Assembly: GCF_034006665.1 (NCBI RefSeq)
Contig: NZ_JAVESI010000004.1
Location: forward strand, 87,669 to 151,668
Length of the DNA: 64,000 nucleotides
Reading direction: 5' to 3'
Source: Trichloromonas sp034006665
Lineage (GTDB): Bacteria > Desulfobacterota > Desulfuromonadia > Desulfuromonadales > Trichloromonadaceae
Positions within the stretch are counted from its first letter, which is position 1. Every line of letters begins with the position of its first letter. Below the pieces are notes generated by a model. That model was not told where the DNA came from and made no database searches. It saw only the letters and a program-made list of their open reading frames with translations. Positions 51,225-61,422 of the stretch are shown in pieces. A program made the position numbers and the translations under genes.

Positions 51225-52568
51225 TCAACCGTGCGAAGGGGCCTGATCCGTCACCAGACACCCGAGATGGGAATTACGATAGACTTGGGTGATGTGCACC
51301 GGCACCAGGCTCCCGATCAGATCCCGAGGGCCGGCGAAATTGACGATGCGGTTCCAGGTGGTCCGCCCGAAGAGTTGCCCCTGGCCCTGGCGGCTCTCCC
51401 CCTCGACCAGCACCTCCAGAATCGCCCCCGCGTCCCGCTCCCGCCATTGTCGGGAAATGTCCTCCTGTATCTTAAGCAGCCGATCGAAACGGGCCTGGCG
51501 TTCCCCGGCGGTCAGCGAGTCTTCGAGCTTGACCGCGGCGGTGCCGCTCCGGGGGGAATAGATGAAAGAGTAGATATCGACATAGTTCACCTCTTCCGTC
51601 AGGCTCAGGGTATCGGCAAAGTCCTCCTCGCTCTCGCCGGGAAAACCGACGATGATGTCGGAGGACAGGCGAATTTCGGGCCGCACCCGACGCAGGCGTC
51701 GCACCCGGTCCAGATATTGCTCCCGGGTGTAGCCCCGGTTCATCAGACGCAGAATCCGGTCCGACCCGCTCTGCACCGGCAGATGGATATGGTTGCAGAG
51801 CTTTTTCAAAGAACCGAAGCAGTCGATGAGTTCATCGGAAAGATCCTTGGGATGGGATGTGGTGAAGCGGATGCGGACGATGTCGTCGATCCCTTCCACT
51901 TCGGCCAGCAGCCGGGCAAAGGAGAGTTCCCCCGGCACCCCGACACCGTAGCTGTTGACGTTCTGGCCGATAAGGGTCACCTCGCGCACGCCGGAAGCGG
52001 CCAGTTGGCGGATTTCGTCGAGAATTTCCCCGCTCGGACGGCTGATTTCGCGGCCGCGCACCAGCGGAACCACGCAGTAGGAGCAGAAATTGTCGCAGCC
52101 CTGCGTAACCGTCACGAAGCGGGTCACGGCTTCGCCCCCGCTGCGCTGCGGAAAGAGCCGCAGGCGTGTTTCCCGGTCATGAAATTCGAGAGCGTGGCCG
52201 CGCCGGTGCCGGATTTCGACATCGCGCAACAGATCGGGAAGACGATGGATGTTATGGGTGCCGAAAACCAGGTCGAGATAGGGGATATCCTTGAGCAGTT
52301 TCTCCCCCTGCTGCTGGGCGACGCAGCCGCCGACCCCGAGAATCAGGCCGGGCCGGACGGCCTTGAGGGGCTTGTAGCGGCCGAGATGGCCGTAGACCTT
52401 GCGTTCGGCCTTGTCGCGAATGGCGCAGGTGTTGAGCAGAATCAAATCGGCATCCTCCGGTCGGTCGGCAGGGGCATAATCCATCCCCCGGAGCAGATCG
52501 ACGATCTGCTCCGAGTCGACGACGTTCATCTGACATCCGAAGGTTTCGAGAAAAAAATGTTTTGGCAT
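51225..52568 (-). CDS. miaB: tRNA-2-methylthio-N6-isopentenyladenosine synthase
   Basis: Radical-SAM methylthiotransferase that adds MeS to i6A37 of tRNAs reading UNN codons. 447 residues: N-terminal MTTase domain with three cluster cysteines (FGCQMN, NTCAIR and GCVAQQ), radical-SAM CxxxCxxC in GCDNFCSYC (near residue 157), and a C-terminal TRAM domain. ATG at 52568. It starts a run with the two regulators downstream, about 17 bases from the first. Confidence 0.95.
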   Translation of the reverse strand: MPKHFFLETFGCQMNVVDSEQIVDLLRGMDYAPADRPEDADLILLNTCAIRDKAERKVYGHLGRYKPLKAVRPGLILGVGGCVAQQQGEKLLKDIPYLDLVFGTHNIHRLPDLLRDVEIRHRRGHALEFHDRETRLRLFPQRSGGEAVTRFVTVTQGCDNFCSYCVVPLVRGREISRPSGEILDEIRQLAASGVREVTLIGQNVNSYGVGVPGELSFARLLAEVEGIDDIVRIRFTTSHPKDLSDELIDCFGSLKKLCNHIHLPVQSGSDRILRLMNRGYTREQYLDRVRRLRRVRPEIRLSSDIIVGFPGESEEDFADTLSLTEEVNYVDIYSFIYSPRSGTAAVKLEDSLTAGERQARFDRLLKIQEDISRQWRERDAGAILEVLVEGESRQGQGQLFGRTTWNRIVNFAGPRDLIGSLVPVHITQVYRNSHLGCLVTDQAPSHG

Positions 52569-52659
52569 GATTATGAGGAATCGTCCTTGATGATTTTGAT
52601 CGGGAAATGATAAGCGGATTGCTCCGCTTCCGTCAAACGGAATCAGGGATTTCCCTGAA

Positions 52660-53187
52660 TCACAGGGTCGTGCGGTTCACTTCGTGACCGTTGCGTACCA
52701 ACGCCTCTTCAAGCAAGGTCAGGAGCGCGGCGGGATGCTCGACGGCAAGGAAGCTCAGAACGGCACCCCCTTCCGCAGAGACGGCACGCACATGAGCCAG
52801 TTCCGGGCCCAGCGGTTTGACGCGAAAGCTGCATAGGCTCGCAAGTGGAATACTTTCGAGATGCGGACGAAAGAGGCCGCGACGAATCAGCAGACGCTGG
52901 GTGGTGACGGCATAGCCGACCCGGCTCCACTCCAGACGCGCCAAGAGCAGATGGCCGACGGCCAGGTAGAGTCCGGCGAGCCAGAAGGGGACCGGTATCA
53001 GGGCCGGCCAGGGCCAGGGCTGAGCCTTGGCGAGCCCACAGGCGATCACCTGCCAGTAAATGGCCACCGCCAGAAGCAGTACCCCGAAGAGGGAATGGAC
53101 CCAGTTCCGGAAAGTGAAGGCGCGGGGCGCGGGGCGCCCTTCCCAGGTGAGGTTTTCCCCCAAAGCGAGATCGTCATTCCAGTTCAT
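52660..53187 (-). CDS. Membrane protein with bacterial PH domain
   Basis: 175 residues: two hydrophobic segments (around residues 32-50 and 60-82), then a bacterial PH-like (bPH2) domain with GYAVTTQRLLIRRG and IPLASLCSF, the usual strand pattern. The family often occurs in pairs with YdbS/YdbT and its function is not known. The ATG at 53187 has GGAGGT eight bases upstream. It stands between miaB and typA, which is divergent. Confidence 0.85.
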   Translation of the reverse strand: MNWNDDLALGENLTWEGRPAPRAFTFRNWVHSLFGVLLLAVAIYWQVIACGLAKAQPWPWPALIPVPFWLAGLYLAVGHLLLARLEWSRVGYAVTTQRLLIRRGLFRPHLESIPLASLCSFRVKPLGPELAHVRAVSAEGGAVLSFLAVEHPAALLTLLEEALVRNGHEVNRTTL

Positions 53188-53531
53188 TTCTTTTACCTCC
53201 AAAAGCCGCAGTCGTTCGGCGGCAAATTGACTCGGTTTGCTGCGGGAATCGGTCTCCCTTATGAACAAGGGGTCAGGATAAAGGAAAACGGCGATCGGAT
53301 AAAGGGCAAAGACGAGCCGCGAAAGAACAAAATCCTCCTGAACTTGCCGTTGATACGTTTTTTTCTGGTACAGATCGCATTGACTGGTTTATAAATATGC
53401 GGTTGTGCCGCATCACTTGCGCCACCTTTTCTGCCTTACCGTCCCCGCCACCGGCGCTCCCCACGAACCAATCTTCGCCGCCGCGGGTTTGAAAACCCCG
53501 AAAAAGCCAACCTCAGGAGCCAACGCTACAC
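53188..53531. other. Gene-free stretch upstream of typA
   Basis: 344 bases between the divergent PH-domain gene and typA. There is an AT-rich patch at 53355-53400 with TTGACT and TATAAAT but not at promoter spacing. No RNA gene, repeat or coding region is convincing; typA's promoter is probably inside. Confidence 0.6.
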
Positions 53532-55343
<1,812 letters not shown>

Positions 55344-55350
55344 AAGAGCA

Positions 55351-55377
55351 AGCCTCGCCCTGTCGGCGGGGCTTTTT
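55351..55377 (+). terminator. Intrinsic terminator of typA
   Basis: 9-bp stem (55351-55359 with 55365-55373, one G-T pair) and 5-base loop followed by TTTTT, beginning 7 bases past the typA stop. Confidence 0.85.
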
Positions 55378-55407
55378 CATGACCAGCGATTTCGCGCCGA
55401 TACGATC

Positions 55408-55436
55408 TTGAAAAGCCCGGGGATTGTTTTTATATT
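55408..55436 (+). promoter_or_regulatory. Sigma-70 promoter of the AMMECR1 gene
   Basis: TTGAAA (55408-55413), 17-base spacer, TATATT (55431-55436), just after the typA terminator and about 45 bases ahead of the GTG start. Confidence 0.65.
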
Positions 55437-55483
55437 GATCCGGTCGAAAGTCTAAAGCCGAGACTCCCTGTTCAGGAGGAACC

Positions 55484-56047
55484 GTGGAAGAGACCCTTAC
55501 CCCCAAGGAACAAGAGATTCTGCTCGCCATCGCCCGGCAGGCGGTGATCGACTGCGTGTGCGGCAACGGCGATTATGTCGAGCCGCGCGAGGAGCAGTCC
55601 TTAAATGTTCGCCGGGGCTGCTTCGTAACCATCAAACAACAGGGCCGACTGCGCGGCTGCATCGGCAATTTCCAGTCGGAATTGCCCCTCTTCAAGGAGG
55701 TTGCAGCCATGGTTCGCGCCTCGGCGACCTGTGATCCCCGCTTCTATCCCATGAAAGAGGAGGACTTGGCCGATTTCACCATTGAGATCTCGGTCCTCTC
55801 ACCGTTGGAAAAGATCGACGACATCGAGCAGATCGTCATCGGCCGACACGGCATCTATCTGGAAAAGGGATTCTATCGGGGGGTACTCCTGCCCCAAGTG
55901 GCCACCGAACGCCAGTGGGACCGCCTCACCTTCCTCAAACAGACCTGCCTCAAGGCGGGACTGGCTTCCGACGCCTGGAAAGCCGAGGACTGCGAAATCT
56001 ACCTCTTCGCCGCCCAAGTCTTCGGCGAAGAAGAGAACCTCTGCTGA
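55484..56047 (+). CDS. amrA: AMMECR1-family protein (AmmeMemoRadiSam system A)
   Basis: 187 residues of the AMMECR1 fold, with the family's SLNVRRGCFVTI opening, the LRGCIGN motif near residue 62, DPRFYPM and the IEISVLSPLE strand. The family is linked with a Memo protein and a radical-SAM protein in a system of unknown chemistry; neither partner is in this window. GTG start after AGGAGG. It has its own promoter and a strong terminator downstream, so it is probably a single-gene transcript. Confidence 0.9.
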   Translation: MEETLTPKEQEILLAIARQAVIDCVCGNGDYVEPREEQSLNVRRGCFVTIKQQGRLRGCIGNFQSELPLFKEVAAMVRASATCDPRFYPMKEEDLADFTIEISVLSPLEKIDDIEQIVIGRHGIYLEKGFYRGVLLPQVATERQWDRLTFLKQTCLKAGLASDAWKAEDCEIYLFAAQVFGEEENLC

Positions 56048-56056
56048 AAGACCACA

Positions 56057-56108
56057 CTATCAACGAAAAAAGGCGGAACCGTACGGTTCCGCCTTTTTTC
56101 GTTGATAG
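56057..56108. terminator. 52-base perfect palindrome, bidirectional terminator
   Basis: A perfect inverted repeat with 26-base arms (56057-56082 and 56083-56108) and no spacer. Each arm ends in T6 on the outgoing strand, so it can stop transcription from AMMECR1 (plus) and from the PilZ gene (minus), which converge on it. Confidence 0.9.
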
Positions 56109-56118
56109 TCAGCCGGAA

Positions 56119-56478
56119 TCAAACCGCACCGGCGAAAGAGTAATATTTCATGATCATATCGATGCGGGCCGCGTCCTCCTCGGAGATCTCAATGATCCGC
56201 AAACCGGCGTCGAAAAATTCACTATTGATCGAAGGGCGGCACCAGCGGCACTCCGCCGTGCAGTCCACCTGGGAGACTCCCCCCAATTTCTTGGGCAGCA
56301 GGATTTGCAACTGATAAAGACGGTTGACCGCCAGGGGATGCTCGTGGATCAGCATCAGACCTTCGGCGGTAAGATCGACCAGCCGACCGGTGGGTTGACC
56401 GATTTCCGCATCGACCACTTCCAGATAAAAAACTGTTTGTTTTCTCTGGCTTTTTCGCTGTTCCATTCCCGCGCCCAT
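56119..56478 (-). CDS. PilZ-domain protein
   Basis: Probable c-di-GMP effector of 119 residues. The RxxxR-like binding motif is QRKSQRK near the start, and the second motif D(x)SxxG appears as LVDLTAEGLML, where Thr replaces Ser. The rest is a six-strand PilZ barrel ending in helices (EEDAARIDMI). ATG at 56478 after AGGAGG; the longer frame to 56574 is not supported. It faces AMMECR1 tail to tail. Confidence 0.85.
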   Translation of the reverse strand: MGAGMEQRKSQRKQTVFYLEVVDAEIGQPTGRLVDLTAEGLMLIHEHPLAVNRLYQLQILLPKKLGGVSQVDCTAECRWCRPSINSEFFDAGLRIIEISEEDAARIDMIMKYYSFAGAV

Positions 56479-56665
56479 AGTTGACCTCCTGTTCCCTGCG
56501 ATATCCTTGTCTCCCCGACAGATCGGGATATGGCACCATCCTACACGAAATCGCCGCTTATCTCCATCCTCCAAAGCGGAACAAACGACTGAAAAAATTC
56601 ACCTGCCCCTCCCCTGCCCGTTTGCGGCGATTGTCTGACGAAGGCTTCGGTGATAAATTGTGTCT

Positions 56666-57211
56666 ATGGCTTCCCTGTTCATAAAATACCGGCATCTTGC
56701 TCTTCTCGTCCTGGCGCTCCTGCTGCCGCCGGCGCCGTCCGGCAGCGAGGCGGAAGTCGCCATACCCACGTCACCCCTCGGACTCGGTGCCTTTGGCGAA
56801 TCGGTTCGCGATTTTTCAAGCTTCACCCTGCTCCCCCTCGACCTGACGGCCTCGGCCCCCACTCTCAGCCCGCGCGGACATGATGAACCTCCCCTCGCCC
56901 TGGGTAAAGTCGGCGGCATCGCCGCCCTGCGCCTGAGTACCGAAAGTCCCGTCTCCCCCTATGTCGGTGCCGGACTGAACACGATCGAGGGAGAGCAGGA
57001 ATCGGTTCTCGAAACCTTCGCCCATCGCGAGGAAGGAACACGCTATCAACTCGGCGCGGGGGTTGGCGTCGATCTGGGCAAATCGACCCGTCTCGGTCTC
57101 GATTACCGCTACACCCCCGCCGCCGACAGTTCCCTGCTGGACGCCGCCTCACCCGACGAAGCCGAAGGCGAACGCCATCGCATCTCCTTCGGCCTGGAAT
57201 TCCTCTTCTGA
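56666..57211 (+). CDS. Small outer-membrane barrel-like protein
   Basis: 181 residues with a signal peptide (about 1-28: YRHLALLVLALLL, then SGSEA) and a predicted barrel: alternating strands, glycine-rich VGAGLNTI, YQLGAGVGVDLG and a C-terminal strand RISFGLEFLF ending in Phe, as outer-membrane proteins do. Residues ~40-75 look like a loop or plug. Resembles the OmpW/OmpA-like small barrels; family not certain. A TTG at 56660 is an alternative start; the ribosome site is weak. Confidence 0.75.
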   Translation: MASLFIKYRHLALLVLALLLPPAPSGSEAEVAIPTSPLGLGAFGESVRDFSSFTLLPLDLTASAPTLSPRGHDEPPLALGKVGGIAALRLSTESPVSPYVGAGLNTIEGEQESVLETFAHREEGTRYQLGAGVGVDLGKSTRLGLDYRYTPAADSSLLDAASPDEAEGERHRISFGLEFLF

Positions 57212-57230
57212 AAAAGCCGTCGCTGCCGGT

Positions 57231-58064
57231 CTATCCTTGATGTTTCGCCAGAATCTCATCCATGTGCCGGAGCGGCAGGGAAAAATGTCCTTCGCCGGGA
57301 ACCAGGTGCAACGTGCAATGAGGCAGATTCGCCGATCCGTGCCAGAGTTGCACGGGGAGATCCAGCGCGGACAATGGGAAGCCCCAAGTCCGATGATAAA
57401 CGGCCATGTCGGCAACGGCGCCGCGTCCCTTTTGCGACAGGGCTTCCCGCAGCGATTGAGCCATCGCCGCAAAGACTCCAACATCCCGAAAAACCTCCCG
57501 GTCCTGGGGCGCGGCGCCAAGAAGCAACGCGCGCAGAACCCCCTCCGGATAACGGTGGATCAACCGCAGCAGATTGCCCCCTACCCCCTTAGAAAAATCC
57601 GGGAAACGCTGCGACACTGAGAGCGCGAGGCGCAAAAGCCAAGGCAGCCGGCGATACAATTCCGGAGCGCCCAAAGGCCCCAAGGGGCAAACCAGACTCA
57701 AAAACTCCACCCGCTCGGGAAAAGCAGCGGCACAGGCCAATGCAAAGGGGGCGCCGCCGGAAACGCCAAAAATGTCGAAGCGTTTTAGCCCTAGGGCATC
57801 AGCCAGCGCCGCCACATCCACCGGCCAGTCATCCAGGCGCCGGTCGGGCAGATCGTCAGAGAGGCCGTAACCCGGCCGGTCCAAGGCGAGCAAGCGAATC
57901 CCCAGACGTGCCGCCGCGCCGTCGGCCAGTGCCGCTTCCAGTCGGGAGCCGGGGAAACCGTGAAAATAGAAGAGCGGTCGTCCCTCCGTCATGCCGTATT
58001 CGGCATAGCCGAGCCTGCGTCCATCCACCAGCTTATGGATCAAAGCATTTCCCGCGCCCGTCAT
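57231..58064 (-). CDS. Alpha/beta hydrolase, apparently lacking its acid-residue segment
   Basis: 277 residues, alpha/beta hydrolase fold without a signal peptide. The oxyanion region (YFHGFPGSR) and the nucleophile elbow (GVSGGA) are clear, and a His follows in PGEGHFS. The catalytic acid region is odd: LWHGSANLPHCTLHL runs straight on where a DxxVP motif and about 15 residues are expected. Either a real deletion or an unusual active site. ATG at 58064 with AAGGA upstream. It lies 17 bases past a MazG-like gene. Confidence 0.8.
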   Translation of the reverse strand: MTGAGNALIHKLVDGRRLGYAEYGMTEGRPLFYFHGFPGSRLEAALADGAAARLGIRLLALDRPGYGLSDDLPDRRLDDWPVDVAALADALGLKRFDIFGVSGGAPFALACAAAFPERVEFLSLVCPLGPLGAPELYRRLPWLLRLALSVSQRFPDFSKGVGGNLLRLIHRYPEGVLRALLLGAAPQDREVFRDVGVFAAMAQSLREALSQKGRGAVADMAVYHRTWGFPLSALDLPVQLWHGSANLPHCTLHLVPGEGHFSLPLRHMDEILAKHQG

Positions 58065-58081
58065 GATCCTTTCCCTTGCGC

Positions 58082-58351
58082 TCAAGGAGCGGCCAGCAAA
58101 CCTGCCAACTTCTCCAACTTCTGCGCCACCGCTGCCCTGACCCGTTCATCGCCGAACATGAAGGTCAACTGGCCGATCATCAGGGTGACATCGGCCAGTT
58201 CCGAAATGATCTGCTCTTCGCCGATCTTGTCCCGCTTGAAATGCTTGAGCGCCGCAATCAGCTCGGCGCATTCTTCTATCGCCTGATCATATTGGGCCTC
58301 GACCCCCCATTTCTCCAGGGCCGCCCGATAGACTTGCTCCATTTTCTCCAC
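58082..58351 (-). CDS. MazG-like NTP pyrophosphohydrolase
   Basis: 89 residues, all-alpha, with the MazG-like EECAELIAALKHF helix carrying the metal-binding EExxE pattern and the downstream ELADVTLMIGQL helix with the partner Asp. It is a short single-domain form. Probable role is to remove unwanted nucleotides, but the substrate is not known. GTG start at 58351 after GGGAGG; an ATG three codons on is the alternative. Confidence 0.75.
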   Translation of the reverse strand: MEKMEQVYRAALEKWGVEAQYDQAIEECAELIAALKHFKRDKIGEEQIISELADVTLMIGQLTFMFGDERVRAAVAQKLEKLAGLLAAP

Positions 58352-58434
58352 CCGTCACCCTCCCTGTCGACCTTGTTAATCCCCCAGCCCTGTGTTAACC
58401 TTCCGCAACCGTTCCCATTAATCCACGAGGATCC

Positions 58435-59313
58435 ATGATTTTCCGCTTCTTCGGAAGAGCCTTCGCGCTTTTGCTCCCGGTCCTGCTGGCCGGCTGTCTC
58501 ACGACCGAGCCCCGCCGTCCGCTGTCGAAGGCGATCTTCCTCAAGGCCCCCCGGCCAACGGCCACGCCGACGGTGAAAGCCCCCCCTGCCCCCGAATCCG
58601 GCGAAGGAAAGTACGTTCCCAAAAGCCTCAAGCCGGCACTGGTCTGCGCCACCCCTCCCGTTCCGTTGAAAATCCTTGGCTACTCCATCCAGGTCGGCGC
58701 CTTCTCCAACCCCGACAACGCCGTCCGCTTCGCCGCCCTGCTCGAAAGCCGGGGGATTGACGCCTACTCCTTTTTACACGATTCGGGACTCTATAAAGTC
58801 CGTTTTGGCGATCACGACAGCTATGCCGCCGCCCGCGCCGAAGCGGAAACTCTGCAAAAGCAGAAGCTGATCGACGAGTTCTTCGTCGTGCGCCCCGAAG
58901 ATAACGCGGTGGAGCGCATCCGCCGCAGCGGCAAGGGCGATCTGCGTGAGGAACTGGTCGCCACCGCCCGGCGCTTTCTCGGTATCCCCTACCTCTGGGG
59001 AGGAACCGACGCCCAGGACGGCTTTGATTGCAGCGGCCTGACCATGGTCACCTACCGCCTCAACGGTCTCAAACTCCCCCGCACCTCCCGCGACCAGTAC
59101 TGCACCGGAAAACCGGTGGAAGGAAACAACGTGCGCAAAGGCGACTTGGTCTTCTTCGCCACCAACGACGGCACGAGCATCTCGCACGTCGGTCTCTATG
59201 TTGGCGACGGGAAGTTTATCCATGCCCCCCGGCGCGGCAAAGATGTCTGCGTCACCAGCCTGAGCAGCCGCTACTACCAGAAGCGATACATGGGCGCACG
59301 GTCGTATCTTTGA
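58435..59313 (+). CDS. NlpC/P60 peptidoglycan endopeptidase, lipoprotein with SPOR domain
   Basis: 292 residues. Signal peptide with lipobox LAGC, Pro-rich linker, SPOR domain (~80-155; YSIQVGAFSNPDNAV) and an NlpC/P60 domain (~165-292) with the catalytic Cys in DCSGL, His in SHVGLY and the polar residue His in FIHAPR. It should cut stem-peptide bonds in the wall near the septum. ATG after GAGG. The gene faces the minus-strand operon ending at 59365. Confidence 0.9.
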   Translation: MIFRFFGRAFALLLPVLLAGCLTTEPRRPLSKAIFLKAPRPTATPTVKAPPAPESGEGKYVPKSLKPALVCATPPVPLKILGYSIQVGAFSNPDNAVRFAALLESRGIDAYSFLHDSGLYKVRFGDHDSYAAARAEAETLQKQKLIDEFFVVRPEDNAVERIRRSGKGDLREELVATARRFLGIPYLWGGTDAQDGFDCSGLTMVTYRLNGLKLPRTSRDQYCTGKPVEGNNVRKGDLVFFATNDGTSISHVGLYVGDGKFIHAPRRGKDVCVTSLSSRYYQKRYMGARSYL

Positions 59314-59364
59314 GCGGCTGCGATCCTCCTGCGACAATCCTGTTTTTACGCCCCATTCATCAGA

Positions 59365-60159
59365 CTATCCTTTCGGACTGTAATGCCGCTTGAGCCAGCG
59401 GCTGAGACCGTCGAGGCCGGGGAAGAGGACGCGCTCGGTGATGTTGGCCTGATCGAGTTTGTCGCGGATTTCCCATTTGAGTTCGGCGGGGATGATGATC
59501 TTGCGCCAGATTTCCGGATGATCCGCGAGCCACTCATCGACCGGCCTGAGGGGGTCGGACATGATCGAGAAGAAGGCAAATTGGTTGACGATGCGGTCTT
59601 CCATGGAGGGGGGCTCGAAGAACATGACGAAATCCTCCATCGCCAGGTTACCGAGATCGCCCAGGGACCAGATCGATTCGGCCAGCATCTCGACGGTAAA
59701 GACATTGGCCCCCTCCCGCTCCAGGGATCCGCGCAGGCTGGCCGGCAGCATCTGGTGGGCGCGCACGTAATTGACCGCCCAGATGACGCCCTCGACATCG
59801 AATTTCTCGATATTGGCGGTGGCGAAATGCATGGCGACAAAAGGGGAATAGGTCCAGTCGAGCAAGCGGGTGGGCAATCCGAAATGCTGGGCCATAGAGA
59901 GCCAGTGCCAGATGGAATCGCCACCGGCCACCGAACGGTGGGCGTACTTCTTGAAGTTGCGCAGGATATGGCGCTCAATGTCGACAAAGTTGCCACCCAG
60001 CCGGATCAAGCTGGTGAGCAGCGGATAGCGGGCATCGGAGAGGCCGCGAAAGGCGTTGCGGGAACGAAAGCGCCCCAGGTGCGGGCTCCAGGAGTCGCTG
60101 AAGAGTTCTTCCTGCAGTTCGTTCCAACTGTTGATTCGTACCTCGTTACCTTGCATCAT
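59365..60159 (-). CDS. FRG-domain protein
   Basis: 264 residues with the FRG domain: AFRGLSD near residue 39, the YPLLTSL strand, the FKKYAHR segment and WLSMAQHFGLPTRLLDWTYSP, its most conserved block, at about residues 85-105. The function of the FRG domain is not known, though such proteins occur in defence contexts. Starts at an ATG with GGGGAG near it; either ATG 60159 or 60156. It is the last gene of the acyl-CoA synthetase / HNH / methyltransferase run, 16 bases past the methyltransferase. Confidence 0.88.
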   Translation of the reverse strand: MMQGNEVRINSWNELQEELFSDSWSPHLGRFRSRNAFRGLSDARYPLLTSLIRLGGNFVDIERHILRNFKKYAHRSVAGGDSIWHWLSMAQHFGLPTRLLDWTYSPFVAMHFATANIEKFDVEGVIWAVNYVRAHQMLPASLRGSLEREGANVFTVEMLAESIWSLGDLGNLAMEDFVMFFEPPSMEDRIVNQFAFFSIMSDPLRPVDEWLADHPEIWRKIIIPAELKWEIRDKLDQANITERVLFPGLDGLSRWLKRHYSPKG

Positions 60160-60175
60160 CTCCCCTTGGTCGTGT

Positions 60176-61075
60176 TTACGGCAGTCGATAATGGAACAGA
60201 CAGGTGCCCTGATCGGGATCGACCTCGGGGAAATCCTCCCCCGGCGTCCGCACAGCGAGCCGTTCCGCCATCGGCAGCAGCGTCGCGACCAGGTTTTCAA
60301 TGAAGCCCGCCGGCAGCCCCGGCCCGTTGCGGCAGAGCAGAAATTCTCCCCCCGGGGCCAGCAACTCGAGCAAGCGGCGCAGCAGTTTCGGCCAGTGTCG
60401 TTCGGCGGTAAAGCTCTCCCCCTGAGTCGCCGGTGGGTCGCAAATAACCAGATCGAAAGGTCCCAGCCGCGTCAGCTTGCCGAAACTTCGGAAGAGTTCG
60501 TGGGGCAGGTAGCCGACCCGCCGGGGATCGAGATCGTTGAGTCGGTGATTGAGACGGCCGAGTTCCAGGGCGCCCCGGTTCATGTCGAGATTGACCACCC
60601 GGCACGCGCCGCCGGCTAAGGCCGCCACGGAAAAGCCACACGTATAGGCGAAAAGGTTGAGAACGTCACGCCCCGCCGCGATTTGCCGTACCAGCCGCCG
60701 GCCGCCGGCCATGTCGGGGAAAAAACCGATATTCCGACCCTGCCCCAGGCGCAGCCGGTAGCGCAGACCGCCCTCGACGGCATCGACCTCGGCCGGGAGC
60801 TCTCCGGCCACTACACGACTGGGGGATTGCGGCAGATAACGTTCCTGCACCAGCACCGCGACCGTCCCGGCAACCTCTTGCAGCAAGAAAACAGCGAGAT
60901 CCGTCAACCATGAAGACGGGCGCGGCTGATAGAGAATGACCAAGGTCAGGGGCCCGTAGCTGTCGATGGTCAGATCTTCAAACCCTGGGAAAATCCGGCC
61001 GCGGCCGTGAAAAAGACGGCGCGCCTCACCATCCCGCGGCAGGTGGCGACGGATTTCCTCGCGCACAAGCTCCAT
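60176..61075 (-). CDS. Class I rRNA methyltransferase, RlmI/RlmK-like
   Basis: 299 residues. Residues from ~130 form a class I SAM fold: VLNLFAYTCGFSVAAL (motif I), NLDMNRGALELGR, and FDLVICDPPATQ (the DPP motif of base N- or C-methyltransferases), then LLAPGGEFLLC. The N-terminal ~120 residues resemble the EEHD/PUA-linked part of COG1092 enzymes. Likely a rRNA m5C or m7G methyltransferase, substrate uncertain. It starts 4 bases past the HNH gene stop. Confidence 0.8.
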   Translation of the reverse strand: MELVREEIRRHLPRDGEARRLFHGRGRIFPGFEDLTIDSYGPLTLVILYQPRPSSWLTDLAVFLLQEVAGTVAVLVQERYLPQSPSRVVAGELPAEVDAVEGGLRYRLRLGQGRNIGFFPDMAGGRRLVRQIAAGRDVLNLFAYTCGFSVAALAGGACRVVNLDMNRGALELGRLNHRLNDLDPRRVGYLPHELFRSFGKLTRLGPFDLVICDPPATQGESFTAERHWPKLLRRLLELLAPGGEFLLCRNGPGLPAGFIENLVATLLPMAERLAVRTPGEDFPEVDPDQGTCLFHYRLP

Positions 61076-61079
61076 CGGG

Positions 61080-61406
61080 CTACTTTTTCCCGCCCTTCAG
61101 GTAATCCGCGAGCAGACTGCGGCTGTGTTCGTCGTCATGGCAGTAAACACAGAGATTTTCCCAGTTGCTGCCGTCGGCGGGATTGTTGTTGTGATTGCCG
61201 TCCTTGTGATGAACGGTCAACAGATGCAGGTTGTCCGCCTCGAACTCGCGACCGCACTTGGCGCAGATCCAGCCATGCAGCTTGAGGGATTTCTCCCGGT
61301 AGTTTTCCCCGGCTTCCATTTCGTTCTTCATCTTGCGCACCAAGGCGTCGGCCTCGGCTTGCGATTTGACCGTCACCGGCTTGCGCGGACGAAAGGTTTT
61401 TCCCAT
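61080..61406 (-). CDS. HNH nuclease (YajD-like)
   Basis: 108 residues with a zinc-finger-type HNH nuclease motif: CAKCGREF, then HHKDGNHNNN (catalytic His and Asn), then CVYCHDDEH. This is the small YajD-family form, whose role is unknown. ATG at 61406 with GGAGGG eight bases upstream. The order acyl-CoA synthetase, HNH, methyltransferase, FRG on one strand with short gaps suggests a single transcript. Confidence 0.88.
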   Translation of the reverse strand: MGKTFRPRKPVTVKSQAEADALVRKMKNEMEAGENYREKSLKLHGWICAKCGREFEADNLHLLTVHHKDGNHNNNPADGSNWENLCVYCHDDEHSRSLLADYLKGGKK

Positions 61407-61422
61407 CTCGATAACCCTCCCC

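Noticed and set aside
47849..51292. Plus-strand open frame of over 1100 codons opposite two regulators
   Set aside because: Shadow of the regulators at 47813-51208 and the PHP gene; long only because of GC-rich codon bias.
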